Source: Corallium rubrum
Lineage: Eukaryota > Cnidaria > Anthozoa > Scleralcyonacea > Coralliidae
Assembly: GCA_964035015.1 (NCBI GenBank)
Contig: OZ036013.1
Location: 5,734,501 to 5,798,500, forward strand
DNA: 64,000 bases
Direction of reading: 5' to 3'
Of the stretch, positions 21,004 to 31,573 are shown piece after piece. Numbering within the stretch: the first letter of the stretch is position 1; each line of letters begins with the position of its first letter. A model generated the notes under the pieces. It was not told where the DNA came from, made no database searches, and saw only the letters and a list, made by a program, of their open reading frames with translations. Position numbers and translations under genes: made by a program.

Positions 21004-22599
21004 TCTCCGTAGCCGTGTTATTGGCCATTGGGATATATCTTCCAGCAGTTAGCCGTTAAATTCTATATTTCCGACAAAGTTTTGCAGCAATATCCCCTGT
21101 CTCCGAAATGTTTTTGTGATAAACTGGTTAAGTAATTTTAACGTGACTTATAGTAAACCTGTGAGTGTGATCTACCACAATTTTTGTGAGTCATGATGAG
21201 TCATGACAAAAAAATTATTAAGGTCAGAGAACGTGTACTTTCTCTTTAATTATCTTATAAGATCTCGTTAAAATCTTATAAGATCTACGTGTAAAAATCT
21301 TAAGATTTTTCTTAAGATCTTACAAGATTTTCCAAGATCACACAAGATCTTGAGTCTTGACATGATTCTCACAGTGGTGGGTTTGCGCAGACACATGTAC
21401 GCATAGCGGACCTTTTGTTATATAATATACTGTCGCTACGCTAGATCCCAGGAACACTCGAAGGGCCAGAACGATTCTGAGCAGGACCTTTTTACGAATG
21501 TTGCTAGGCCTTCTCGTTTCCAGCCTCTCTCCAGTCTTCCCAAGAACCCAAACCGACTACGCGGTAAAGCTCATGGCGGAAACGAAAGACTTAGAAACTA
21601 GGATAGCTTCATGCATCACTAAGTGTTTCCACAATGAAATGTCGAAATTTCCTTTTCCGGTCTTAAAAATTCCTTTAATTTCCTTGAAATGAGAATGTAA
21701 TTTCCCTGAAATTTCCTTCAAATTCCTATGTGCCAGTTGTGCTAAGGTACTTCATATAATAATAATATAATATTCTCAATTTGCATTTTGTAAACTTGGG
21801 GTTGGGACTCGAATAAACTACTAAACACGTACAAAAATTTGACATTTGAAAATATTGTTTTACTTTTAGCAAAATTTCCTTACATTTCCTTGAATTTTCC
21901 TTCATCCTAAAAAATTCCTTTTTACAGTCAAATTTCCTTGAAACAGCAAATTTCCTGGAAAGTGGAAACACCGCCGGGCGGGCGGTAACTATTATAAGCT
22001 CACGTTCTTGTGACGTACTAATGACTTATTAACCGAGTGCGAGGTCTGTACGGGAAAGTATTTACCTGAGGTTTTCGTACAGACCGAGCGACGAAGGAGC
22101 GAGGTTTATGGGATAAAACCGAAGGCAAATACTTTCCCGTACAGACCCAGCAAACGAGGTTAATATGGAATTTATTATATGGCTATTGGTTCATTTTATT
22201 TTTAAGTTTCGAGCGTTGTTTTCGCCTTCGGAGCATGCTGTTTACCTTAATACCTGTTAACTTTTGTACGTGTCACTTCTTGGCCTTCTTGTTTACACCA
22301 GTTCAGCTTTTATTTGTCGTATTTTTAGATAAACAGCTTTAAAGAAAACCAGCAGTAATGTTCCAACACATTTTGTTGTTCAGAATATTTGAATAAAGAT
22401 ACCCAGTACTCTTTTATTTGTATTCAAATCAACTCCGAAATCTTCTCGCCAAAACTTACAGGGCCGAGAAAAAAGCGTATTGACCCCGAGGTCAATATCG
22501 TAAAATCCCGACCTCTCGGGAACCAATCAGCGTGCGTCGTTTTGCGTACGGACCGGAAATCAAACCCAGCCATATAATAAATGAGTGCATAATGACTTA
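21004..22599. other. Non-coding DNA with short palindromes
   Basis: Positions 21240-21360 are rich in AAGATCTT and CTTATAAGAT palindromes. Positions 22043-22147 form a hairpin (GTCTGTACGGGAAAGTATTT and its inverse). TATTATATGG near 22173 and its inverse CCATATAATA near 22570 may be the ends of a decayed element. No gene. Confidence 0.4.
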
Positions 22600-22906
22600 T
22601 TGAGGAGGTTGTATATCTCTGTTATTATCACACAAAATCACTTGAAATTCTACATGTTATGGAAATAGACACGCATACGCTTCATTCGAATTAAATTTGG
22701 TTTTATTTTAGCAAAGATATATATAAGCTTATCCGATAAGACATTATGCACGTGTACGCCACACCATGTGACATTTGCATATCAAACAAACCGAAATATC
22801 TCAATAACGAAGCAAGGAAACGAAAAACTGCAAAAGATGTTACTTTGTCATTTCCAGTGTTCTTTCAAATAAGGCAAACCTAATTTACGTGTCATAGGCA
22901 CTTTAA
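22600..22906. repeat. MITE family A copy
   Basis: Contains GCATATCAAACAAACCGAAA, GAAGCAAGGAAACGAAAAAC and the end GTCATAGGCACTTTAAA, matching copies at 23520-23660, 35290-35420 and 60130-60280. Confidence 0.7.
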
Positions 22907-23001
22907 AGTTCAGAACAAACTCTTTTTGTATTCCACTGTTCAATCACTGTGGAACACTGTTACGCACTTGCGTGTCCCTGGGTTGACGTCATTTCGGCAA
23001 C

Positions 23002-23202
23002 GGCCTCCGTGGCTCAGTGGTCAGAGCATTGCACTAGAATCGCAAGGTCGTGGGTTCAATTCCTGCCGGAAGGCCTGTGTAGTTGCATTTTTCGCAACTG
23101 GTCCCGGTTTGGTCTTATAATGTATATATTCTACACTCGAATTTTCCTTCACCATAAATCCCTAGAACATGGTATGTAATCGAGTGCAGTGCCCAATATT
23201 AC
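23002..23202 (+). mobile_element. tRNA-derived SINE, full head
   Basis: Positions 23002-23075 fold like a tRNA: acceptor stem GGCCT/AGGCC, box A TGGCTCAGTGG, anticodon-like loop CTAGAAT and box B GGTTCAATTCC, which would be an internal RNA polymerase III promoter. The body that follows has the hairpin AGTTGCATTTTTCGCAACT and ends TGCCCAATAT, as in the truncated copy at 13418-13578. The repeated body shows this is a SINE and not a working tRNA gene. Confidence 0.8.
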
Positions 23203-23213
23203 TTCAAGTTTAA

Positions 23214-23732
23214 CTTTAATTGATGATTAATATTAAGCAATTCCTATCAAAAAGTACTAGCGTATAAAAATATATGAAAAGCCCAAATGTGGGATAGGCC
23301 TCTGAAGCGAAAATTAAGTTTGTCTTATTTGAAAGAACACTTAAAATGATAGAGTAACATCTTTTGCAGTTTTTCGTTTCCTTGCTTCATTGTTGAGATA
23401 TTTCAGTTTGTTTGAAATGTAAATTAAACAACTTGACGTCCTTCGAATTAAGTTTGGTTTGATAATAGCAAAGATATATAACCTTGTCTGACAACTCATT
23501 ATGCACATGTGACGTCAAGTTGTTTAATTTACGTTTCAAACAAACTGAAATATCTCAACAACGAAACAAGGAAACGAAAAACTGCAAAAGATGTTAGCTA
23601 CTCTATCATTTTAAGTGTTCTTTCAAATAAGACAAACTTAATTTTCGTTTCATGTGCACTTTAAGCAATTCCTATCAAAAAGTACTAGCGAATAAAAGTA
23701 TATGAAAAACCCAAATATGGGATAGGCCTATG
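23214..23732. repeat. MITE family A copy, right end split off by the BEL/Pao insertion
   Basis: The sequence runs to GGGATAGGCCTATG at 23732 and resumes as TATGAAGCGAAAATTAAG at 34963, the same junction that is uninterrupted near 188-212. The LTR element therefore inserted inside this repeat and duplicated TATG. Confidence 0.8.
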
Positions 23733-23982
23733 TGTCGGAAATTCGCCTCCCAAATCTCAAATACTTCACAAAGGTGTTATTATTTATTAAAGGTTCACAA
23801 AATCACAAGTTATTCACGGTTCACTTCACAAACTTCCCTGTTGTTTTCACTTTCCCACTGAATCTCTCGCTGACCATGCTCTCGTTCCAGTACTTTTACT
23901 CGTCCAAAAATAATTACGAATAAATTAAAGTTAATTATAGATTACATTAGCATTATCACGAAAATAGCAACAGTTTCCGACA
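23733..23982 (-). repeat. 3' LTR of the BEL/Pao element
   Basis: 250 bp, TG...CA with the 9-bp inverse end pair TGTCGGAAA/TTTCCGACA. The only difference from the 5' LTR I see is AAATACTTC against AAACACTTC. Confidence 0.9.
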
Positions 23983-23992
23983 CTCTCCCCCC
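23983..23992 (-). promoter_or_regulatory. Polypurine tract of the BEL/Pao element
   Basis: On the minus strand GGGGGGAGAG lies directly upstream of the 3' LTR, the place where plus-strand DNA synthesis is primed. Confidence 0.75.
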
Positions 23993-24105
23993 ATATAGCT
24001 CTTTCAGAGATATATGTTTTCAAAGGAAACTGAGTGCTTCAATGTTGTGGTAATTTATAAACAGTAAAATGTAAACAAGAGTTTTATGATAGTTCGGTCT
24101 ATGCA

Positions 24106-25239
24106 TCATTCAGTGTTTTTATCATCGCTGGCCAGCTCTTGGACACGTAGCCGAGCGGCGACTGCTGCTTGTCTCAGTCTCGGAACCCAGACGTTTTCTC
24201 GAATTTTCGCCATTGTCAGGCCTACTCCCCCGTGCAAGGTGCGTTGGTGAGCGTCTTCGACTAATTTTGTAGTGTAAAGGTGGCTGTCGGGTAAATATAT
24301 AGGATACTGACCTTGAAGACGACCCTTGCATACCAGGACACCTTCTTCATTCCTCTGTACACCAAGGCGTTGTCTATCTTCACTTCCCTTTTCATCATGG
24401 GTTGACTGGGCTCGCTTCACCCAAAAGGTGTGTTGGTCATTGATCTCTTGCGTTGTCAAAGGTCCCGACCGTCTCTTTTCCTTGGTCACTCGACAATTAT
24501 GCGTAAACCGAGAGATCCATGCGTTGATTCGAATGACTTTCCTTAGGGAAAACTTTGACAGAATCTTGTCAAGTCCGTCGGTCGATTCTATGGCAGCGTT
24601 GAAAACTTCTCTTGTTGCCTTGGTTTCTGTTTCACTTTCACGAGTTGCGATCGTCACAATATCTTGAGGCCACTCGTCTTGGTTAGTCAGCCACAACGGT
24701 CCGTTCCACCATAGTTGGTTGTCATTGACTCTTCCTCCCCTACTTCCCAAATCTGCAGGGTTGTCTTGGGTTGGGACATGACGCCAGGTGATATCTGGGT
24801 GGGCTTGGATTTTTCTCACTCGATTTGCTACGAATTGCTTGTATTCTCCTCCGCCTTTCAGCCACTGGAGCGCTACCGTGCTGTCCAGCCATCCATAGCA
24901 TCTCTTGACAGGCATTTCGTCGAGCGCTTGTCGTACATTCGTTACTAAATTCGTTGCCATGTGAGCGGAAACGAGTTCTAGACGTGGGATTGTCAAATCT
25001 TGCTTGGCTAATCTTGCTCGGGCAGCGACTAATCCCACGTTAATACCGGTACTTTGTTTCACAATTGCATAGACGGTCGCACAAACTCCTTTGGCACTTG
25101 CATCCCCAAATGTGTGGAGCTCGATTTCTTGGATGGCTTCGCGTTGGGTTGTCAAAGTCCTTGGAACAGTGACTGTTTTAGGCAACTCTCTCACCCATCG
25201 ACTGTATTCTGCAGCCAGTGGTTTTGGTAACGGCGCATC
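24106..25239 (-). CDS. BEL/Pao pol, C-terminal part: RNase H and integrase zinc-finger start
   Basis: The frame resumes at GATGCG beside the palindrome and ends in TGA at 24106-24108. It shows HTFGDASAKGVCATVY (first RNase H aspartate), LTIPRLELVSAHM (the glutamate helix of the BEL/Pao RNase H), WLDSTVALQWLKG and HVPTQDNPADLGSRG, then EDAHQRTLHGGVGLTMAKIR, the H-H half of the integrase zinc finger. After VWVPRLRQ the frame turns into unrelated sequence and stops; the C-C half and the DDE core are gone. No stop codon interrupts the retained domains, so the break is an internal deletion and the palindrome insertion, not slow decay. Confidence 0.88.
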   Translation of the reverse strand, partial: DAPLPKPLAAEYSRWVRELPKTVTVPRTLTTQREAIQEIELHTFGDASAKGVCATVYAIVKQSTGINVGLVAARARLAKQDLTIPRLELVSAHMATNLVTNVRQALDEMPVKRCYGWLDSTVALQWLKGGGEYKQFVANRVRKIQAHPDITWRHVPTQDNPADLGSRGGRVNDNQLWWNGPLWLTNQDEWPQDIVTIATRESETETKATREVFNAAIESTDGLDKILSKFSLRKVIRINAWISRFTHNCRVTKEKRRSGPLTTQEINDQHTFWVKRAQSTHDEKGSEDRQRLGVQRNEEGVLVCKGRLQGQYPIYLPDSHLYTTKLVEDAHQRTLHGGVGLTMAKIRENVWVPRLRQAAVAARLRVQELASDDKNTE

Positions 25240-26579
25240 AGTAGTAATACCCCCCCCCATCGAGGGACCAAAGGGATGCCGCCTCATTAAATATTCAATT
25301 TTTAATTATTCATTCTCATGCTCCTTTGCGACCCTCTAACCCTAATCTCGTTACGTAATTATGTTTCGTGCTCCTATATGACCCCCTAACCCTAATCTCA
25401 CTCAACCCTCCCGGTTTTCACTACGTCATACCGACTTATTATTTATTCATTCTCAGACTCCTTTGGGACGTAGTAACCCTAACTTTCCCCCCTAACCCTA
25501 GCTGTCACTCAACCCCCTGGTATTCACTACGTCATTCCCGATTGGTCTCCGACTGATTTCCGAAGTTACGTAAAAGGCACTGGACTTATCTCTTTATAAC
25601 TAATAGAAACCAACTTTCATTTAAACCCTTAACCCTACTTATAGCCAACACTTGTGGGACACGTATACGTACAGAGCATGCGTACAGTAAACTTTAACAA
25701 AATAGACGTTCTTTACAAGGAACTAAAGAGAAATTGATAGAGGCACTTTATATTTTTTTATCTGAAACCTTGTCTCGATGAGTATAGAGAGTTTTGAGCA
25801 GCCGAAGTGTCTGAATTGGCTGAGCTCGTATGGACTTAAATCAATAGCATATGATGAATATTATATTAGGTTTAGAGCCTAAACATTCAATCATCCTAGA
25901 ATCATTGCTAGCTAAACCCTTCGTTTGTAAGTGAAGAAATCGTAAGAAGATAGAATGAGGAGTCAATTCTAAAAGCCATAAGAACGTTTTTAAGTGTCGA
26001 TATATAAACGAAATATTATTTGGCTGCGGGACGGCTGAGTATCGACTTGAATTAATAGCAACATGAATATTATATTAGTTAGAACTTAAACGGCCAAACA
26101 GCTCTTTACCCATTTACTTGGAGATATGTGCCGAATTGTCGCTTATTTGGCTTTAGTTTATAAGTAAACGATGCCTTGAATGAAGAAATCGTTCGGCAAA
26201 CTGTTCGAAAGACATTGAATCATTTTCTTCAGAGGGGTTTGCCAGAATATAAACCGAGAAACCGTTCGGCAAGCTGTTCGAAAGACATTGAATCATTTTC
26301 TTCAGAGGGGTTTGCCAGAATATAAACTGTCAAGGGTTAAACGGCTGACTCGGCTATTTTATTAACGTCGTCAAGCATCTTGTTAATGTTGCTACGGCTG
26401 ATATTTGCGTATTTATGCTCAGTGCACGTGCAGGAGACAAAAGAGAAAACTCATTAAAGTTACTAATGACCAAAACATAACCGGATTTGCATATAAGTAG
26501 AATATTTAATTCATTTTAGGGGTGATCATGAGTTTTTTGGGAATAATAAGGGGCCTGAAGAGGTATTAATATATGGACA

Positions 26580-26885
26580 AGTTTAGGCGAAAAAGTTAGT
26601 CTTAGGACTATAGTCTTAGTTTTAGGACTATATAGTCTTAGTTTTAGCACTATATAGTCTTAGTCTTAGCACTATATAGTCTTAGTATTAGGACTATAGT
26701 CTTAGTCTTAGGAATATATAGTCTTAGTCTTAGGACTATATAGTCTTAGTTTTAGGACTATAGTCTTAGTCTTACGGACTATAGCCTTAGTCTTTGTCTT
26801 AGTCTTAGGACTATAGTCTTAGTCTTAGGACTATAGTCTTAGTCTTAGGACTATATACTCTTTGGACTATATAGTCTTAGTCTTA
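26580..26885. repeat. AGTCTTAGTCTTAGGACTATAT minisatellite, left arm
   Basis: Imperfect units of about 22 bp made of TAGTCTTAG and GGACTATA. The mirror array is at 29930-30215. Confidence 0.85.
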
Positions 26886-27045
26886 TAATCACCGCAGGGG
26901 TAATCCCCAAACACCCCCGGGGTACCCCAATCACCCCTGGGGTAACCCCAAACACCCCGGGGGTAACCCCCAAACACCCCTGGGGTACCCCAATCAACCC
27001 AGGGGTACCCCAATCACCCCAGGGATACCCACAAACACCCCTGTC
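26886..27045. repeat. GGGGTACCCCAATCACCCC minisatellite, left arm
   Basis: About seven units alternate ACCCCAATCACCCC and ACCCCCAAACACCCC. GGGGTACCCC is itself palindromic. The mirror is at 29770-29925. Confidence 0.85.
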
Positions 27046-27079
27046 GTGACACTTTTTACATTTTGTCACGGAAGAACAG

Positions 27080-27508
27080 CCAGGACTCGGAGCTGGGAGC
27101 CGATGGCTCGGAGCCAGGAGCCAAGGGCTCGGAGCTAGGAGCCGAGGGCTCGGAGCTAGGAGCCGAGGGCTCGGAGCCAGGAGCCGGGGACTCGGAGCCA
27201 GGAGCCGGCGGCTCGGAGCCAGGAGCCGTGGGGCTCGGAGCCAAGGGCTCGGAGCCAGGAGCCGGAGGCTCGGAGCCAGGAGCCGGGGGCTCGGAGCCAG
27301 GAGACGGGGGCTCGGGGCCAGGAGCCGGTGGCTCGGAGCTAGGAGCCGGGGGCTCGGAGCCAGGAGACGGGGGCTCGGAGCCAGGAGCCGGGGGGCTCGG
27401 AGCCAGGAGCCAAGGGCTCGGAGCCAGGAGCTGGGGGGCTCGGAGCCATGAGCCGGGGCCTCGGAGCCGGGAGCCAAGGGCTCGGAGCTCGCAGCCGAGA
27501 GTTCGGAG
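27080..27508. repeat. 21-bp GGCTCGGAGCCAGGAGCCGGG minisatellite, left arm
   Basis: About 20 imperfect units. Because 21 is a multiple of three, all frames stay open and give false proteins rich in GSEPGA or APSP. The mirror is at 29320-29733, one unit shorter by eye. Confidence 0.9.
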
Positions 27509-28355
27509 TCTTATCTTCCTTATCTTCCTCTTATCTTCCCATTATCTTCCTTGTCTTCCTCTTATCTTCCCCTTATCTTCCCCTTATCTTCCTCTTATCT
27601 TCATCTTATCTTCCTTATCTTCCCCTTATCTTCCCTTATCTTCCCATTATCTTCCTTATCTTCCTCTTATCTTCCCCTTATCTTCCCCTTATCTTCCCCT
27701 TATCTTCCCCTTATCTTCATCTTATCTTCCTTATCTTCCCCTTATCTTCCCATTATCTTCCTTATCTTCCTCTTATCTTCATCTTATCTTCCTTATCTTC
27801 CCCTTATCTTCCCCTTATCTTCCTTATTTTCCTCTTATCTTCCCCTTATCTTCCCATTATCTTCCCATTATCTTCCTCTTATCTTCATCTTATCTTCCTT
27901 ATCTTCCCCTTATCTTCCTCTTATCTTCATCTTATCTTCCTTATCTTCCCCTTATCTTCCCATTATCTTCCTTATCTTCCTATTATCTTCATCTTATCTT
28001 CCTTATCTTCCCCTTATCTTCCCATTATCTTCATCTTATCTTCCTTATCTTCCCCTTATCTTCCCATTATCTTCCTTATCTTCCTCTTATCTTCATCTTA
28101 TCTTCCTTATCTTCCCCTTATCTTCCCATTATCTTCCTTATCTTCCTTATCTTCCTCTTATCTTCATCTTATCTTCCTTATCTTCCCATTATCTTCCTTA
28201 TCTTCCTCTTATCTTCCCCTTATCTTCCCCTTATCTTACCATAGTCTTCCTTTATCTTCCTATCTTCCCCTTATCTTCCCCTTATCTTCCCTTTACCTTT
28301 CTTATCTTCCCTTTATCTCCTTATCTTCCTTATATTCCACTTATCTTCTCATAAG
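27509..28355. repeat. CTTATCTTCC minisatellite, left arm
   Basis: About 75-80 units of 10-11 bp (CTTATCTTCC, CCTTATCTTC, CATTATCTTC) make a strand-asymmetric polypyrimidine tract. The mirror polypurine tract is at 28405-29325 and is longer. Long LSSPYLPLIF-type frames here are artefacts of the repeat. Confidence 0.9.
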
Positions 28356-31300
28356 ATTGATTCAATCCTAGGATACAATTATTCAATCTTATAAGAATCA
28401 ATCTTATGGGAAGATAAGTGGAATATAAGGAAGATAAGAAGGAGATAAAGGGAAGATAAGAAAGGTAAAGGGAAGATAAGGGGAAGATAAGGGGAAGATA
28501 AGGGGAAGATAAGGGGAAGATAGGAAGATAAAGGAAGACTATGGTAAGATAAGGGGAAGATAAGGGGAAGATAAGAGGAAGATAAGGAAGATAATGGGAA
28601 GATAAGGAAGATAAGATGAAGATAAGAGGAAGATAAGGAAGATAAGGAAGATAATGGGAAGATAAGGGGAAGATAAGGAAGATAAGATGAAGATAAGAGG
28701 AAGATAAGGAAGATAATGGGAAGATAAGGGGAAGATAAGGAAGATAAGATGAAGATAATGGGAAGATAAGGGGAAGATAAGGAAGATAAGATGAAGATAA
28801 GAGGAAGATAAGGAAGATAATGGGAAGATAAGGGGAAGATAAGGAAGATAAGATGAAGATAAGAGGAAGATAAGGGGAAGATAAGGAAGATAAGATGAAG
28901 ATAAGAGGAAGATAATGGGAAGATAATGGGAAGATAAGGGGAAGATAAGAGGAAAATAAGGAAGATAAGGGGAAGATAAGGGGAAGATAAGGAAGATAAG
29001 ATGAAGATAAGAGGAAGATAAGGAAGATAATGGGAAGATAAGGGGAAGATAAGGAAGATAAGATGAAGATAAGGGGAAGATAAGGGGAAGATAAGGGGAA
29101 GATAAGGGGAAGATAAGAGGAAGATAAAGGAAGATAATGGGAAGATAAGGGGAAGATAAGGGGAAGATAAGAGGAAGATAAGAGGAAGATAAGGAAGATA
29201 ATGGGAAGATAAAGGAAGATAATGGGAAGATAAGAGGAAAATAAGGAAGATAATGGGAAGATAAGGGGAAGATAAGAGGAAGACAAGGAAGATAATGGGA
29301 AGATAAGAGGAAGATAAGGAAGATAAGACTCCGAACTCTCGGCTGCGAGCTCCGAGCCCTTGGCTCCCGGCTCCGAGGCCCCGGCTCATGGCTCCGAGCC
29401 CCCAGCTCCTGGCTCCGAGCCCTTGGCTCCTGGCTCCGAGCCCCCCGGCTCCTGGCTCCGAGCCCCCGTCTCCTGGCTCCGAGCCCCCGGCTCCTAGCTC
29501 CGAGCCACCGGCTCCTGGCCCCGAGCCCCCGTCTCCTGGCTCCGAGCCCCCGGCTCCTGGCTCCGAGCCTCCGGCTCCTGGCTCCGAGCCCTTGGCTCCG
29601 AGCCCCACGGCTCCTGGCTCCGAGCCGCCGGCTCCTGGCTCCGAGTCCCCGGCTCCTGGCTCCGAGCCCTCGGCTCCTAGCTCCGAGCCCTTGGCTCCTG
29701 GCTCCGAGCCATCGGCTCCCAGCTCCGAGTCCTGGCTGTTCTTCCGTGACAAAATGTAAAAAGTGTCACGACAGGGGTGTTTGTGGGTATCCCTGGGGTG
29801 ATTGGGGTACCCCTGGGTTGATTGGGGTACCCCAGGGGTGTTTGGGGGTTACCCCCGGGGTGTTTGGGGTTACCCCAGGGGTGATTGGGGTACCCCGGGG
29901 GTGTTTGGGGATTACCCCTGCGGTGATTATAAGACTAAGACTATATAGTCCAAAGAGTATATAGTCCTAAGACTAAGACTATAGTCCTAAGACTAAGACT
30001 ATAGTCCTAAGACTAAGACAAAGACTAAGGCTATAGTCCGTAAGACTAAGACTATAGTCCTAAAACTAAGACTATATAGTCCTAAGACTAAGACTATATA
30101 TTCCTAAGACTAAGACTATAGTCCTAATACTAAGACTATATAGTGCTAAGACTAAGACTATATAGTGCTAAAACTAAGACTATATAGTCCTAAAACTAAG
30201 ACTATAGTCCTAAGACTAACTTTTTCGCCTAAACTTGTCCATATATTAATACCTCTTCAGGCCCCTTATTATTCCCAAAAAACTCATGATCACCCCTAAA
30301 ATGAATTAAATATTCTACTTATATGCAAATCCGGTTATGTTTTGGTCATTAGTAACTTTAATGAGTTTTCTCTTTTGTCTCCTGCACGTGCACTGAGCAT
30401 AAATACGCAAATATCAGCCGTAGCAACATTAACAAGATGCTTGACGACGTTAATAAAATAGCCGAGTCAGCCGTTTAACCCTTGACAGTTTATATTCTGG
30501 CAAACCCCTCTGAAGAAAATGATTCAATGTCTTTCGAACAGCTTGCCGAACGGTTTCTCGGTTTATATTCTGGCAAACCCCTCTGAAGAAAATGATTCAA
30601 TGTCTTTCGAACAGTTTGCCGAACGATTTCTTCATTCAAGGCATCGTTTACTTATAAACTAAAGCCAAATAAGCGACAATTCGGCACATATCTCCAAGTA
30701 AATGGGTAAAGAGCTGTTTGGCCGTTTAAGTTCTAACTAATATAATATTCATGTTGCTATTAATTCAAGTCGATACTCAGCCGTCCCGCAGCCAAATAAT
30801 ATTTCGTTTATATATCGACACTTAAAAACGTTCTTATGGCTTTTAGAATTGACTCCTCATTCTATCTTCTTACGATTTCTTCACTTACAAACGAAGGGTT
30901 TAGCTAGCAATGATTCTAGGATGATTGAATGTTTAGGCTCTAAACCTAATATAATATTCATCATATGCTATTGATTTAAGTCCATACGAGCTCAGCCAAT
31001 TCAGACACTTCGGCTGCTCAAAACTCTCTATACTCATCGAGACAAGGTTTCAGATAAAAAAATATAAAGTGCCTCTATCAATTTCTCTTTAGTTCCTTGT
31101 AAAGAACGTCTATTTTGTTAAAGTTTACTGTACGCATGCTCTGTACGTATACGTGTCCCACAAGTGTTGGCTATAAGTAGGGTTAAGGGTTTAAATGAAA
31201 GTTGGTTTCTATTAGTTATAAAGAGATAAGTCCAGTGCCTTTTACGTAACTTCGGAAATCAGTCGGAGACCAATCGGGAATGACGTAGTGAATACCAGGG

Positions 31301-31573
31301 GGTTGAGTGACAGCTAGGGTTAGGGGGGAAAGTTAGGGTTACTACGTCCCAAAGGAGTCTGAGAATGAATAAATAATAAGTCGGTATGACGTAGTGAAAA
31401 CCGGGAGGGTTGAGTGAGATTAGGGTTAGGGGGTCATATAGGAGCACGAAACATAATTACGTAACGAGATTAGGGTTAGAGGGTCGCAAAGGAGCATGAG
31501 AATGAATAATTAAAAATTGAATATTTAATGAGGCGGCATCCCTTTGGTCCCTCGATGGGGGGGTATTACTACT

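Larger units (their letters stand above)
25240..31573. mobile_element. Giant fold-back element: 6.3-kb near-perfect palindrome, 6-bp TSD
   Basis: The two arms (25240-28363 and 28395-31573, about 3.1 kb each) are inverted copies around a loop of about 31 nt. The ends read AGTAGTAATACC and its inverse. CGCATC flanks both sides (25234-25239 and 31574-31579), a 6-bp target duplication; removing the insert and one duplicate rejoins the pol frame. AG...CT ends with 6-bp duplications are known for Polinton/Maverick elements, but no polymerase, integrase or capsid gene is present. Each arm runs inward through about 1.3 kb of unique AT-rich DNA and then four minisatellites. The arms differ mainly in minisatellite length and in a C-run (9 against 7). 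Confidence 0.9.

Noticed and set aside
23002..23075. Functional tRNA gene
   Set aside because: The acceptor stem has a mismatch, and the tRNA-like head is joined to a body that recurs elsewhere, so it is a SINE.
26851..29964. Long ORFs rich in LSSPYLPLIF, GSEPGA or APSP inside the palindrome
   Set aside because: They are translations of minisatellites open in several frames and mirrored between arms; they have no start context or domain.
25240..31573. Assembly artefact (false inverted duplication)
   Set aside because: A 6-bp target duplication, defined ends and exact interruption of an open pol frame point to real transposition; small length differences between arms also argue against a copied artefact.
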